From the NCBI RefSeq assembly GCF_009884975.1, contig NZ_CP041970.1:1364001-1428000 (forward strand): DNA of 64,000 bases. The letters are read 5' to 3'. A program made the translations under genes and the position numbers. This DNA is from Acinetobacter dispersus. GTDB lineage: Bacteria > Pseudomonadota > Gammaproteobacteria > Pseudomonadales > Moraxellaceae. The notes under the pieces are model-generated. The model did not search any database. It saw only the letters and a list, made by a program, of their open reading frames with translations, and had not been told where the DNA came from. This document shows positions 16,846 to 26,030 of the stretch, piece after piece (the first letter of the stretch is position 1; every line of letters begins with the position of its first letter).

Positions 16846-17694
16846 TTAATAGGTTGCATCACCGACGATACCTGCCCGCTCCATTTTGCGATGGCATGGC
16901 GGGTAATCCATCACTGCATAATGTTGGGTACTTCGATTATCCCAAATAGCGATGCTATTCGGCTCCCAACTCCAACGCACCTGATATTCAGGAATCGCAG
17001 CTTGGGTGATTAAGTAACGCAGTAGATCTCCTGCACCTGGATTGGCATCTTGCCCAAACCGTACGCGGTCTTTGGTGTGGTAATTACTAAAATGGGTAGT
17101 GAATGCATTGACGTAGAGAATCTGCTCACCTGTCTCTGGATGTGTTCGTACGACAGGATGTTCAGCATCTGGAAACTGTGCCTTCAATGCCAAACGTTTT
17201 TCGATAGGCATGGCAGCGCCAAAACTGGCTTCGATACTGTGATAGGCACGTAAAGGCGCAATCTTTTCCTTGATATCTTCAGGCAGATTTTCATAGGCCA
17301 TCACCATATTGGTCCACATGGTATCGCCGCCAACAGGTGGACATTCCACACAACGCAGTACACATCCCATCGGTGGAATTTTGCGCCAGCTGGCATCGCT
17401 ATGCCACGCATTTTCATACCGGTCAATCGGACTGTCAGGATGTTTATAAATTTGCACCAAGCCTGGATGATCTGGATGACTCCCCACCGCAGGATGATCC
17501 TCCAACGGCCCAAAGCGTTCGGCAAAAGCCACATGTTCAGCCCGCGTCATCTGCTGATTACGCAAGAACACCACGCGGTGCTTAAGCAATTGCATCCGAA
17601 TTTCCGCGAATAACCCGTCATCATGAATCGCATCGGCTAAGTGGACACCACGCAGTTCTGCGCCAATATTGCAAGTTAGCTGTTCAATTTGCAT
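16846..17694 (-). CDS. TauD/TfdA-family alpha-ketoglutarate dioxygenase
   Basis: 282 residues, nearly the length of E. coli TauD (283). The iron facial triad is complete and in register: H98 and D100 in WHSD, and H258 in TQHYAVMDY. R269/R273 (CHRKMERAG) are candidates for the alpha-ketoglutarate or substrate carboxylate. T125 fits the second cofactor contact. Family members hydroxylate taurine, alkyl sulfates, 2,4-D or quaternary amines. The ATG at 17694 follows AAGGGA at a good distance. It sits 11 bp after the quinone-oxidoreductase gene. Activity type is secure, substrate open. Confidence 0.9.
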   Translation of the reverse strand: MQIEQLTCNIGAELRGVHLADAIHDDGLFAEIRMQLLKHRVVFLRNQQMTRAEHVAFAERFGPLEDHPAVGSHPDHPGLVQIYKHPDSPIDRYENAWHSDASWRKIPPMGCVLRCVECPPVGGDTMWTNMVMAYENLPEDIKEKIAPLRAYHSIEASFGAAMPIEKRLALKAQFPDAEHPVVRTHPETGEQILYVNAFTTHFSNYHTKDRVRFGQDANPGAGDLLRYLITQAAIPEYQVRWSWEPNSIAIWDNRSTQHYAVMDYPPCHRKMERAGIVGDATY

Positions 17695-17705
17695 CAGAAA
17701 TCCCT

Positions 17706-18692
17706 TCAAATTACAAAAATGGATGAACCTATGGTTTTACGTGCTTCCAGATCACGATGTGCTTGTACGGCATCTTCAAGTGCATAGCGATGATTGATCT
17801 CGATCTTGATGCGTCCACTGCTCACATGATCAAACAGTTCCTTGGCTAAAGCTCTTTTTTCTTCTGGATCGGCAATATAATCGGCTAAAGCTGGGCGGGT
17901 GATAAACAAAGAACCTTTCATTGCCAGTAACACAGGGTTAAAGTCAGGAATTGGCCCTGATGCGGTACCTACACAAACCAATAAGCCACGGCGTTTGAGC
18001 GAGTCTAATGAGGCCATAAAGGTATTTTTACCCACACTATCAAAGACCACGTTGACCCCGATACCATCGGTCAACTCACGCACCCGTTCAGCCACATTCT
18101 CATGGCTATAATTAATCACATGATCACAGCCATAGGCACGTGCGACGGCTGCTTTTTCATCCGTCGAGGTGGTCCCAATCACAGTTAGGCCCAACAATTT
18201 GGCCCACTGCGATACAATCAGCCCCACACCACCTGCGGCTGCATGTAATAAAATGTGATCGCCTGCTTTAAAGTCATAGATACGACGCATCAGATACGCT
18301 GCAGTTAAACCACGCATGGTCATTGCAGCCGCAGTTTCACAGGAAATATCTTCAGGGAGTTTGATTAATGCATCTGCGGCTATAAGGCGTTCGGTGCTAT
18401 AAGCGCCAAGCGTATTCAGAAATCCTGTATAGGTGACGCGATCACCCACCACAAAATCGGTTACGCCATCACCCACCGCTTCGATAATGCCAGAGGCTTC
18501 GACACCCATTCCATTCGGTAATGTAATCGGATAAGTCCCATCGCGGAAATAGGTATCTGCATAATTGAGACCCACCGCTACGTGGCGTAGACGTACTTGT
18601 CCAACCGCAGGTGCGCCGACTTCGATATCCTCATAACGCATCACCTCTGGTGTCCCTGTTCTGTAGAACCGTATCGCTTTATTCAACGTCAT
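17706..18692 (-). CDS. Quinone oxidoreductase-like (zinc-less MDR) dehydrogenase
   Basis: 328 residues of the medium-chain reductase superfamily: GroES-like N-half with VGLNYADTYFRDGTYP and G-EASGIIEAVG, and an NADPH-binding Rossmann half with LLHAAAGGVGLIVSQWAKLLG. The cysteine and histidine zinc ligands are missing, as expected for QOR types, which reduce quinones or enones. It is the first gene of the operon after the LysR gene. In this context it may reduce or oxidise a pathway intermediate, which is an inference. Confidence 0.88.
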   Translation of the reverse strand: MTLNKAIRFYRTGTPEVMRYEDIEVGAPAVGQVRLRHVAVGLNYADTYFRDGTYPITLPNGMGVEASGIIEAVGDGVTDFVVGDRVTYTGFLNTLGAYSTERLIAADALIKLPEDISCETAAAMTMRGLTAAYLMRRIYDFKAGDHILLHAAAGGVGLIVSQWAKLLGLTVIGTTSTDEKAAVARAYGCDHVINYSHENVAERVRELTDGIGVNVVFDSVGKNTFMASLDSLKRRGLLVCVGTASGPIPDFNPVLLAMKGSLFITRPALADYIADPEEKRALAKELFDHVSSGRIKIEINHRYALEDAVQAHRDLEARKTIGSSIFVI

Positions 18693-18837
18693 TTTCCTGT
18701 CCATCTTGTATTTTTATTCAGTGCCGAAGCAATATGACTAAAAAATACAATACTCAGGAGAATGTCGACTTTACTTAACACGACACGCACATCACCTTTG
18801 GCGACAAATACACAATCGGCATAATTGTTTTATAGGA

Positions 18838-19740
18838 TTACATAAGGCCGCTGGATTCCTCCTCAAGCTGCTGATTCATACCTTTCACATGCTCAACAAA
18901 ATGATGCATATTGGTTGCCCATGTGCTCATATCACGATGTGCAATCAGATAGGTATTGATCTGCGCTGTAGCCGAGTCAATGGGATGAATCTTCACACTT
19001 TGGGCAAAATGAGATTGCTGTACATAGCTCATCGGCAAAATTGCAAGGCCAACATCTAAACTGACACAGCTGATAATGCCATCTAGGCTGCCCATTTCAA
19101 TCACGTTGGCTGCGGGTAAATGATGGGCAGATAAAAACTGATCAATGGCTTTGCGGTAACTACAGCCTTGCTTAAAAGCAATAAATTTCTTTTGAATCAG
19201 ATCGTCATTTGTAAGTCGTTCAGGCACATGCTTTGAAGAAATAAGTACCAATTGCTCAGTCCAGACATGTAAATTAAACATCCCGTCGATTGGTGCATGA
19301 TGTGCTACAAATGCACAATCCAGCTTGGATGCATGGACTAAATCAATTAAATCTCGTGTGGGTGCTGTCGATAACGCAAAAGGAAAATCCGGGCTATGCT
19401 GTTGTAAATCGCGGAACAACGATGGCAGTCGAACTGCAGCCGTAGTTTCCATACTACCAATCTCTAAAGAGAAATTGGCTGTCAGCTGACTATGGGAAAA
19501 CGTGTCTAACAGCTCTTTTTGTAGATGCAGCATTTTTTCAGCATAACCATACAACTGCACCCCAGCTCTGGTCGGTTGAATTGGATTCTGCCGATGTAGC
19601 AATTCGACATTCAATTCTGTTTCCAGTTTTTTGATATGACTGGTGACATTGGATTGTACGGTATAGAGCGTTTTTGCCGCCTCGGAAAAACTTCTTAACT
19701 TCACAACCATCATAAAAATTTCTAAAGACTTAATCTGCAT
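18838..19740 (-). CDS. LysR-family transcriptional regulator
   Basis: 300 residues. A winged helix-turn-helix occupies the N-terminus (IKSLEIFMMVVKLRSFSEAAKTLYTVQSNVTSHIKKLE), and the effector domain (about 90-290) has no unusual features. It lies 145 bp upstream of the catabolic operon on the same strand and is divergent from the MFS gene at 19994, so it is the likely regulator of one or both. No clear RBS separates the several possible starts; 19740 gives the usual family N-terminus. Confidence 0.9.
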   Translation of the reverse strand: MQIKSLEIFMMVVKLRSFSEAAKTLYTVQSNVTSHIKKLETELNVELLHRQNPIQPTRAGVQLYGYAEKMLHLQKELLDTFSHSQLTANFSLEIGSMETTAAVRLPSLFRDLQQHSPDFPFALSTAPTRDLIDLVHASKLDCAFVAHHAPIDGMFNLHVWTEQLVLISSKHVPERLTNDDLIQKKFIAFKQGCSYRKAIDQFLSAHHLPAANVIEMGSLDGIISCVSLDVGLAILPMSYVQQSHFAQSVKIHPIDSATAQINTYLIAHRDMSTWATNMHHFVEHVKGMNQQLEEESSGLM

Positions 19741-19848
19741 CACCATCACTATTAGAGATAGTTTGTATCAATTCAAATCATTTTACATGATTAATAGTGC
19801 TTGCTTAAATACTTATTCATATTTCAACACCCAAAGATGGTTCAAACA

Positions 19849-19974
19849 ATGTCTGGTACTAAGCTGTTATTTTTAATCTGTATTTTAAGCTTCTTCAGCT
19901 ATGCACTTTATTTATTTGACTACAAATTTATTGCCAAAGCACAACCTCTCGCACATATGAGTCATAGCGACTAA
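19849..19974 (+). CDS. Possible 41-aa single-pass membrane peptide
   Basis: An ATG-initiated frame of 41 residues with a hydrophobic helix (LLFLICILSFFSYALYLF) near the N-terminus and a polar His/Ser-rich tail ending MSHSD. The stop is 19 bp before the MFS start on the same strand. Small hydrophobic leader peptides are often coupled to transporters. The RBS is poor (AAAGATGG) and the frame is short, so this may be chance. Confidence 0.35.
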   Translation: MSGTKLLFLICILSFFSYALYLFDYKFIAKAQPLAHMSHSD

Positions 19975-19993
19975 TTGTTGGAGTGAACAGGCC

Positions 19994-21139
19994 ATGACTG
20001 AGCTAGCAAAAAACAGCAACAACGCCATGCAATCAGCGATCAGTGCCACCTTGATTATGGCAATTGGCATGGGTTTCGGACGCTTTGCATTTACTGCTGT
20101 CTACCCACATATGATTGATGAAGGCATCATCAATCTACAGCATGCCAGTTTGGCTGCTTCTGCAAACTATGCGGGCTATCTGTTGGGTGCTTTATTTGCG
20201 ATCAAGATGAAATCCCAGCAGAGTTATCTCGGTAGTATTGTTGCCACTGTGGGTACCATACTTTGTCTGATCCTGCTCAGTTGTATTAACACGATTGGCC
20301 TGATCATCTTGATTCGGGGTTTCGCTGGGGTTTTTAGTGCTTTTGCCATGGTATCTGCTTCATTATGGCTGCTTGAACAGCAGAAACAAACGCAACAAGC
20401 CCCTATCTTGTATGCAGGCGTTGGTCTCGGGATTGCGCTCTCTGCCGAGCTTTTGGTTTTCGGTACGCATCTCAGTTGGCACAGCAAAATGCTTTGGTTA
20501 TCACTCGGTCTATCCAGTCTAGTCCTTGGTTGCATTGCAATGTTTGGTTTATCGCAAGCTCAACCAAATGCTGTTTCAACTCATGAGATATCAAGCACAA
20601 ATCGCAAAGCTCCCCATGCCTACGCCCTGATTCTGATTTATGCCTTGGCAGGTTTTGGCTACATCATTACCGCAACCTATTTACCTTTATTGGTGAAACA
20701 GGCCTTACCGAATATTGATGCGGCACAGATCTGGGCAATCTTTGGTTTAGGTGCGATTCCTTCGTGTTTTTTCTGGCATCGTATCCACCGCAGCTTCGGC
20801 ACACAAGTCGCCTTATCCTCTAATTTAGGTTTACAGGCTTTCGGTGTTGTATTACCGATCCCTCTGCCAACAACTTTGTGTTATTTGCTCAGTGCATTGT
20901 TGGTCGGTGCAACCTTTATGGGAACAGTGACCATTGCAATGCCAGTTGCACAGCAAATCGCAGGTCAAAGCAAAAGTAATTTAATTGCCATAATGACCGT
21001 GGTATATGGCCTAGGTCAGATCATCGGCCCAATCGTAGTGAATGCCCTATTCACGATCTATCATACGCTCAATAGCTCACTGATTACCGCGGCTACAGCA
21101 TTATTAATTGCAGCAGTGATTAGTCTGAAATCAACCTAA
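19994..21139 (+). CDS. YbfB/YjiJ-family MFS transporter
   Basis: 381 residues with about 12 membrane segments. The family start is visible as MAIGMGFGRFAFTAVYPHM, a group of MFS carriers of unknown substrate, followed by SLAASANYAGYLLGAL. TTGGAGTGAACAGGCC gives a good RBS (GGAG). It diverges from the LysR gene and so may be under its control and serve the same pathway as a second carrier. Substrate unknown. Confidence 0.87.
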   Translation: MTELAKNSNNAMQSAISATLIMAIGMGFGRFAFTAVYPHMIDEGIINLQHASLAASANYAGYLLGALFAIKMKSQQSYLGSIVATVGTILCLILLSCINTIGLIILIRGFAGVFSAFAMVSASLWLLEQQKQTQQAPILYAGVGLGIALSAELLVFGTHLSWHSKMLWLSLGLSSLVLGCIAMFGLSQAQPNAVSTHEISSTNRKAPHAYALILIYALAGFGYIITATYLPLLVKQALPNIDAAQIWAIFGLGAIPSCFFWHRIHRSFGTQVALSSNLGLQAFGVVLPIPLPTTLCYLLSALLVGATFMGTVTIAMPVAQQIAGQSKSNLIAIMTVVYGLGQIIGPIVVNALFTIYHTLNSSLITAATALLIAAVISLKST

Positions 21140-21408
21140 TTTTTTGTTTTTACTTAGATACTTGTCAAATATACTAGAAATTTTCAGTTGTTCATCCGCA
21201 TTGAATTATCCTAATTTTATAAAAGTTAGATACAGAGGAAATCACAAAATAAATATTTATATTTAATGTGAGAAATTGAAGTAAAAAACTAATAATTTGG
21301 GTGTTAAATATACTTTAAACATCCATAAATCATATATATTTAAATGATATTCTAATTTTTAGTATAAAATCTTACTTCTCTTATTGTAGTGTGAGTTAGA
21401 ATATTTAA

Positions 21409-21760
21409 ATGCTTTCGTTAAAAAAATTTATTGTAATAAACCTCATTTTTTTAACATGAATTCCAAATATCTTTGCTGCACAAAATACTAATCAATCAAC
21501 TACTGGCTTAGTTCAACGTATTTATTCTTTCAGGTGACAACTATTTTATCCGTTTGCAAGGCCCAGACACATGCGCTAAAAGTACAAATGGCTATAACGA
21601 ATATTATTCTTTCTCAGCCCCAACTCCTCTAGCCAAATCATATTATGCATTAGTATTATCCGCTGCAATCTCAAACAAGCCAATAACTATTCGTGTAAAA
21701 ACTGATTGCGCAACAGATGCGCAAAAAGAGATTCTATATATTTTTCAATATCTTAATTTA
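21409..21760 (+). pseudogene. Decayed duplicate of the 22092-22436 secreted protein gene
   Basis: The start codon at 21409 and a frame homologous to the intact copy are recognisable (MLSLKKFIVINLIFLT, then TGA at the place of the signal peptide). One inserted base near 21531-21534 shifts the frame after IYS, and the stop codon of the intact gene is read through (TTA at 21758). A 95-bp block (21625-21719) is identical to 22301-22395 in the intact copy. The gene is therefore broken at three points and cannot make the full product. A downstream ATG-initiated frame through 21985 is an artefact of the decay. Confidence 0.85.
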
Positions 21761-21945
21761 AAAGATATACGAATAATGCTTATCTACAAACCTTCATCTG
21801 CTTGTATTTTTGCAGTTCATCTAATGAATACTATGACAAAACAGGTTTTACTTTTGAAATACCTCCGTCTTCTCTACATTCAATTGTTTAAAACAATCTC
21901 GCAAACTCAGTTTTTTCTCGGCTATCACTTGCTCCATCATCTAAA
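21625..21945 (+). repeat. Tandem duplication unit, left copy part
   Basis: From 21625 the left copy matches 22301 onward: 95 identical bases, then one mismatch and 28 more identical bases. After that it diverges but is still recognisable through a region that corresponds to the 3' end of the mobA-like gene (22456-22620). The unit thus carries the secreted-protein gene plus the tail of the neighbouring gene on the opposite strand. Confidence 0.8.
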
Positions 21946-22091
21946 ACCGCTTTTTTTAGAAAAGCGTACTTTTCAGCCGTATTAACAGTTATAAAAACCA
22001 TTTGATCATTTGTGTAGCGATGATCTTATTTTTTAATGTAGAATATTATTCCCCATAATAGTTACAATCGTTATATTAGTAGGATACCAGT

Positions 22092-22436
22092 ATGCAAAGA
22101 TTAAAAAAAATCATCTTAATCAATCTTTTGATTCTAACAAGTATCTCAAATGTTTTTGCTGCGCAAAATACTAATCAAGATGCGATTGGTTTAGTTCAGC
22201 GTATTTATCTTTTTGGTGATAACTACTTTATTCGTTTACAGGGACCTGATACTTGCGCAAAAAACGCAAAAAACGAATATTATACGTTTTCAGCCACGAA
22301 TCCTCTAGCCAAATCATATTATGCATTAGTATTATCCGCTGCAATCTCAAACAAGCCAATAACTATTCGTGTAAAAACTGATTGCGCAACAGATGGGCAA
22401 AAAGAGATTCTATATATTTTTCAAGATTTTAATTAA
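22092..22436 (+). CDS. Small secreted hypothetical protein (114 aa), intact copy
   Basis: N-terminal signal peptide (MQRLKKIILINLLILTSISNVFA, cleavage before AQN), then about 90 residues with two cysteines that could form a disulfide (GPDTCAK and KTDCATD). The order of landmarks is GLVQRIY, DNYFIRLQGPDTCAK, YYALVLSAAISNKPITIRV and QKEILYIFQDF. It is probably periplasmic or secreted and its function is unknown. Its gene ends 19 bp from the end of the convergent mobA-like gene. The broken twin lies directly to the left. Confidence 0.75.
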   Translation: MQRLKKIILINLLILTSISNVFAAQNTNQDAIGLVQRIYLFGDNYFIRLQGPDTCAKNAKNEYYTFSATNPLAKSYYALVLSAAISNKPITIRVKTDCATDGQKEILYIFQDFN

Positions 22437-22455
22437 AAATATATACGAATAATGC

Positions 22456-23067
22456 TTATCTACAAACCTTCATCTGCTTGTATTGTTGCAGTTCATCTAA
22501 TGAGTTAATACTATGACAAAACAGGCCTTGCTTTTGAAATGCCACCACCTGTGCATCCAATTGTTTAAAACAATCTCGCAAACTCAGTTTATTCTCAGCA
22601 ATCGCTTGCTCCAACACAGATAAACTTTCTCGCTTAAGTAAACAAAATGGATATAAAGCTTCACCATTGATATTGACATAAGCCACTTGCGCCAACGGCT
22701 GCTTTTGCAAAGCGCGATGCAGTTTAAGCACAACCTGACTAGGAATATAAGTCACATCACAGGGAATAAATAAAGCATAGTCAGCTTGCAGATGTGACCA
22801 AGCACTCTTCATCCCCATCAACGGGCCAAGGAAACCATTTTGATCATCTGCATAGCATCGAATATCAGGTTCAATCTGTTTATAGATCGAGTTATCACGG
22901 TGGCTATTCACCCAAATGTGTTGAACCTGGGCCTTAAAACTTTCACATATTTTTGACAGCTGAATCTGGTCATCAAACTGTTGTAGCAGTTTGTTGGTCC
23001 CGTTCATACGACGCGCTTGCCCTCCCGCCAAGATCACTAGATCTGTAGCGGGATATTCTGTATTCAT
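22456..23067 (-). CDS. mobA: MobA-like molybdenum cofactor guanylyltransferase
   Basis: 203 residues with the nucleotide-binding LAGGQARRMNGTNK near residue 12, the MobA consensus LAGGxxxRMxGxxK, followed by NSHRDNSIY and a FIPCDVTYIP metal-binding Asp. MobA joins GMP to molybdopterin to make the bis-MGD cofactor that nitrate reductase needs. It overlaps the nasA stop by 4 bp at the end of the nitrate operon, which agrees with serving NasA. The 3' part was also duplicated to the left as a fragment. Confidence 0.85.
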   Translation of the reverse strand: MNTEYPATDLVILAGGQARRMNGTNKLLQQFDDQIQLSKICESFKAQVQHIWVNSHRDNSIYKQIEPDIRCYADDQNGFLGPLMGMKSAWSHLQADYALFIPCDVTYIPSQVVLKLHRALQKQPLAQVAYVNINGEALYPFCLLKRESLSVLEQAIAENKLSLRDCFKQLDAQVVAFQKQGLFCHSINSLDELQQYKQMKVCR

Positions 23068-25844
23068 GCTTCTGCCTCCAATTGACAGGTTTTAATCAGA
23101 CCACGAATCTCAGGTAAACAAGAACCACAATTGCCACCTGCTTTTAAACAAGCCGTGACTTGTTTTTCATGGGTGATATTTTGCGTTTTGATGGCTTCGA
23201 TAATTTTATTCTTACCCACTTTAAAACAACTACAAACCAGAGGTCCATCGTTATTTGCAGCAGACATTGGCATCCCTGCCAGCAAAGCTTTACGATGCAA
23301 AGCACTTAGTCGTTCACGTTTAAACAGACTCGCTACCCAATCGCGATTTGGCAATAAATCGACAGGTGCAATATATAAACTGGCAATCAGGATACCATCT
23401 TTTAAAATTACACTATGGCTGAGCTGTGATGAAATATCTTCAAGACTTAACCATTCATAGGTTTCATCGACAAAAGGCAGGAAGCTTTTCAGATTCTTTT
23501 GGGTCTCATCAATACTATGACGATCGGCAATTTCATAACGCATCGCTTTTGCGGTTTTGATCTTGGTCCACCATGCACAACTTTGTAAAGATGTTTTGAT
23601 ATGATGTTCAAAGCCTTCACGTACATAAAGCACGCCTTGCCAAGTGGTATGGAATGGCTGAATCGCAACGGGTGTATGTTTAAATTCAGGTTCGCCTGAG
23701 ATCGCATCCACCACTGGATTAACCACTTTACCAATCCGCGCATCAGAAGCGACTTGCTCAGTCCAGTGAATCGGTGCAAAGATTTGGCCACGACGCACAC
23801 CTTGTGCCAGCGTCACACGCAATATACAACGCCCCCATTGTGAGCGGACTTCCACCAAAGCTTTATCACGGATACCAAATTTTAATGCATCATTCGGATG
23901 AATCTCACAAAATGGTTCAGCACGATGCGTGGTGAGGTTTGCCGATAAACCCGTACGAGTCATGGTATGCCATTGATCACGGATACGTCCTGTATTCAAC
24001 ACCAATGGATAATCTTCAGAGATGGCATGCACTGGATCAATGGCAATGGTAGGAATCAGCTTGGCTTTTTTGTTTTTATGGCTAAAACTGCCACGATCAA
24101 ATAACCGTTCAACAGCAATACTTTGCCCTTTCTCCCACACAGGCCATTGAGTTGGGCGTAAATGGTTATATTCATCCAGACTTAAATTCATTAGCCCTTT
24201 TAAATTGAAATAACGGAAATTTTCAACATGATCACGTTGATCAATACTGGCATTTTGATAGGCCGATAAAGCCGCGTGTTCATTAAAAATATCACAGGCA
24301 TGATTAAAATCAAAACCAGTAAAGCCGAGTTTTTTTGCAACCTCTGCCACCGCCCACCAATCCGCTTTGGCTTGCTTTGGCGAATTTAAAAAGGCACGTT
24401 GCCGTGAAATACGGCGTTCAGAATTGGTGACCGTACCATCTTTCTCTCCCCAACCTAATGCAGGCAACAACACATCTGCATAGGCTGTGGTATCAGTATC
24501 CGCACAAATATCAGAAACCACCACAAATTCACATTTTTCCAAGGCGCGTTTGACTTGATCTGCATCGGGCAAACTCACTACAGGATTGGTTGCCATAATC
24601 CAGATGGCTTTGATTTTGCCGCTTTCCACCGCTTGGAATAAATCAACTGCTTTTAAACCTGCTTGCTTGGCAATCACAGGACTGTTCCAAAAGCTTTGCA
24701 CCAGATGTTGATGTGACGGATTATCTAAATCCAGATGTGCTGCCAGCATATTGGCCAATCCACCCACCTCACGACCGCCCATGGCATTGGGTTGACCCGT
24801 CATTGAAAATGGTGCTGCACCTAATTTGCCAATTTTTCCAGTGAGTAAATGGCAGTTGATAATACTATTGGCTTTATTTACACCTTGAGAGGATTGATTA
24901 ACCCCCATCGAAAACAAGGTGATTACTTTTTCTGTTTGAGCAAACTTATCAAAAAACAGTTGTAATTTTTCTGCAGAAATTCCTGTACGTTTCACCAAAG
25001 TATTAAAATCTTGCTCGCTTTCACTCGCAGCTAACAGTGCTGCTAAACCTTCGGTATAGGTCTCTACAAAATGATGGTCGATATAATCATGATGGTAAAG
25101 ATACTGAAACAGACCATTAAATAAAGCCACATCCTGACCGGGTAAGATCGGCAAATGTAAATCCGCTTGCTCGCAGGTACTGGTAAAACGAGGATCGACC
25201 ACCACTACAAATAAATCTGGATTCTTGCTCTTGGCTTGCATGATACGTTGATACAATACGGGATGACACCATGCTGTATTAGAGCCAACGAGAATCACCA
25301 TATCGGTATGTTCAAAGTCTTCATAACTGGCAGGTACGATATCTTCACCGAAGGCACGTTTATGCGCAGCAACCGCAGATGACATACATAGGCGTGAATT
25401 GGTATCAATATTGGCAGTGCCTAAATAGCCTTTTACAAACTTATTCACCACATAGTAGTCTTCAGTCAGCAACTGTCCTGAGACATAAAATGCAACGCTG
25501 TCAGCGCCATATTGATCAATACAGGCTTGAAACTGGTCTGCAATTTTCTCAATCGCCTGATCCCATGTCGTGACTTGACGATGGTTTTTACGGCCAAACA
25601 TCGGATGCAAGACTCGAGTTTCCAAGCCTAAAGTATCGGCTAAATTACTGCCTTTAATGCAGAGTCGTCCAAAGTTTGAAGGATGATCCAGATCTCCTGC
25701 AACTTTTACCGTTGTACCATGCGCTTTATGTTGGACACTAACATCAACGCCACAACCCACGCCACAATAAGGACATGTTGTTTTTGTAATGATTGTTTCT
25801 GCTTGATCGGAGCGACTGTGTTCTAAATTTTGAATACTGTTCAT
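23064..25844 (-). CDS. nasA: Assimilatory nitrate reductase catalytic subunit
   Basis: 926 residues, cytoplasmic molybdopterin enzyme reducing nitrate to nitrite. An N-terminal [4Fe-4S] motif C24-x2-C27-x3-C31 with C62 lies in TTCPYCGVGCG, followed by molybdopterin domains (CMSSAVAAHKRAFG, GSNTAWCHPV, TGQPNAMGGREVGGLA, TGRIRDQWHTMTRTG). A C-terminal BFD-type [2Fe-2S] domain has CSCFKVG and CLKAGGNCGSCLPE, as in NasA/NarB fusions. AAGGGGC precedes the ATG at 25844. Reducing power would come from the NirD-FAD fusion protein upstream in the operon. Confidence 0.93.
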   Translation of the reverse strand: MNSIQNLEHSRSDQAETIITKTTCPYCGVGCGVDVSVQHKAHGTTVKVAGDLDHPSNFGRLCIKGSNLADTLGLETRVLHPMFGRKNHRQVTTWDQAIEKIADQFQACIDQYGADSVAFYVSGQLLTEDYYVVNKFVKGYLGTANIDTNSRLCMSSAVAAHKRAFGEDIVPASYEDFEHTDMVILVGSNTAWCHPVLYQRIMQAKSKNPDLFVVVVDPRFTSTCEQADLHLPILPGQDVALFNGLFQYLYHHDYIDHHFVETYTEGLAALLAASESEQDFNTLVKRTGISAEKLQLFFDKFAQTEKVITLFSMGVNQSSQGVNKANSIINCHLLTGKIGKLGAAPFSMTGQPNAMGGREVGGLANMLAAHLDLDNPSHQHLVQSFWNSPVIAKQAGLKAVDLFQAVESGKIKAIWIMATNPVVSLPDADQVKRALEKCEFVVVSDICADTDTTAYADVLLPALGWGEKDGTVTNSERRISRQRAFLNSPKQAKADWWAVAEVAKKLGFTGFDFNHACDIFNEHAALSAYQNASIDQRDHVENFRYFNLKGLMNLSLDEYNHLRPTQWPVWEKGQSIAVERLFDRGSFSHKNKKAKLIPTIAIDPVHAISEDYPLVLNTGRIRDQWHTMTRTGLSANLTTHRAEPFCEIHPNDALKFGIRDKALVEVRSQWGRCILRVTLAQGVRRGQIFAPIHWTEQVASDARIGKVVNPVVDAISGEPEFKHTPVAIQPFHTTWQGVLYVREGFEHHIKTSLQSCAWWTKIKTAKAMRYEIADRHSIDETQKNLKSFLPFVDETYEWLSLEDISSQLSHSVILKDGILIASLYIAPVDLLPNRDWVASLFKRERLSALHRKALLAGMPMSAANNDGPLVCSCFKVGKNKIIEAIKTQNITHEKQVTACLKAGGNCGSCLPEIRGLIKTCQLEAEA

Positions 25845-25856
25845 GACTGCCCCTTT

Positions 25857-26030
25857 GAATCCCACCCAGCCTCCCTTTATCAAGGGAGGAGTAGCGCGAA
25901 TTCATATCTTAAATATAATTGAAAAACAGTCCCTCTTTCATATAGGAAGGAAGCCACGAACCATCGTCATTGCTTAAATTCGTGGCATTCCCCCGCTTTC
26001 ATAAAGAGGGGGTTAGGGGGAGATTCATCA
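25857..26030. repeat. Composite multi-hairpin intergenic repeat
   Basis: Three or four palindromes lie in series: CCTCCCTT/AAGGGAGG (25870-25877 with 25882-25889), a degenerate CCTCTTT/AGGAAGG pair near 25931-25950, GCCACGAA/TTCGTGGC (25953-25960 with 25979-25986), and CCCCCGCTTT/AAAGAGGGGG (25990-25999 with 26003-26012), followed by GTTAGGGGGAGATTC. It resembles dispersed GC-rich palindromic units seen between Acinetobacter genes. It sits between the NirD-FAD fusion and nasA, so it may affect transcript stability or the relative level of the two. Confidence 0.7.

Noticed and set aside
21554-21985. 143-codon plus frame starting at an internal ATG
   Set aside because: It starts inside the decayed duplicate and runs through the lost stop into the antisense of the mobA-like fragment. 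It is a by-product of decay.
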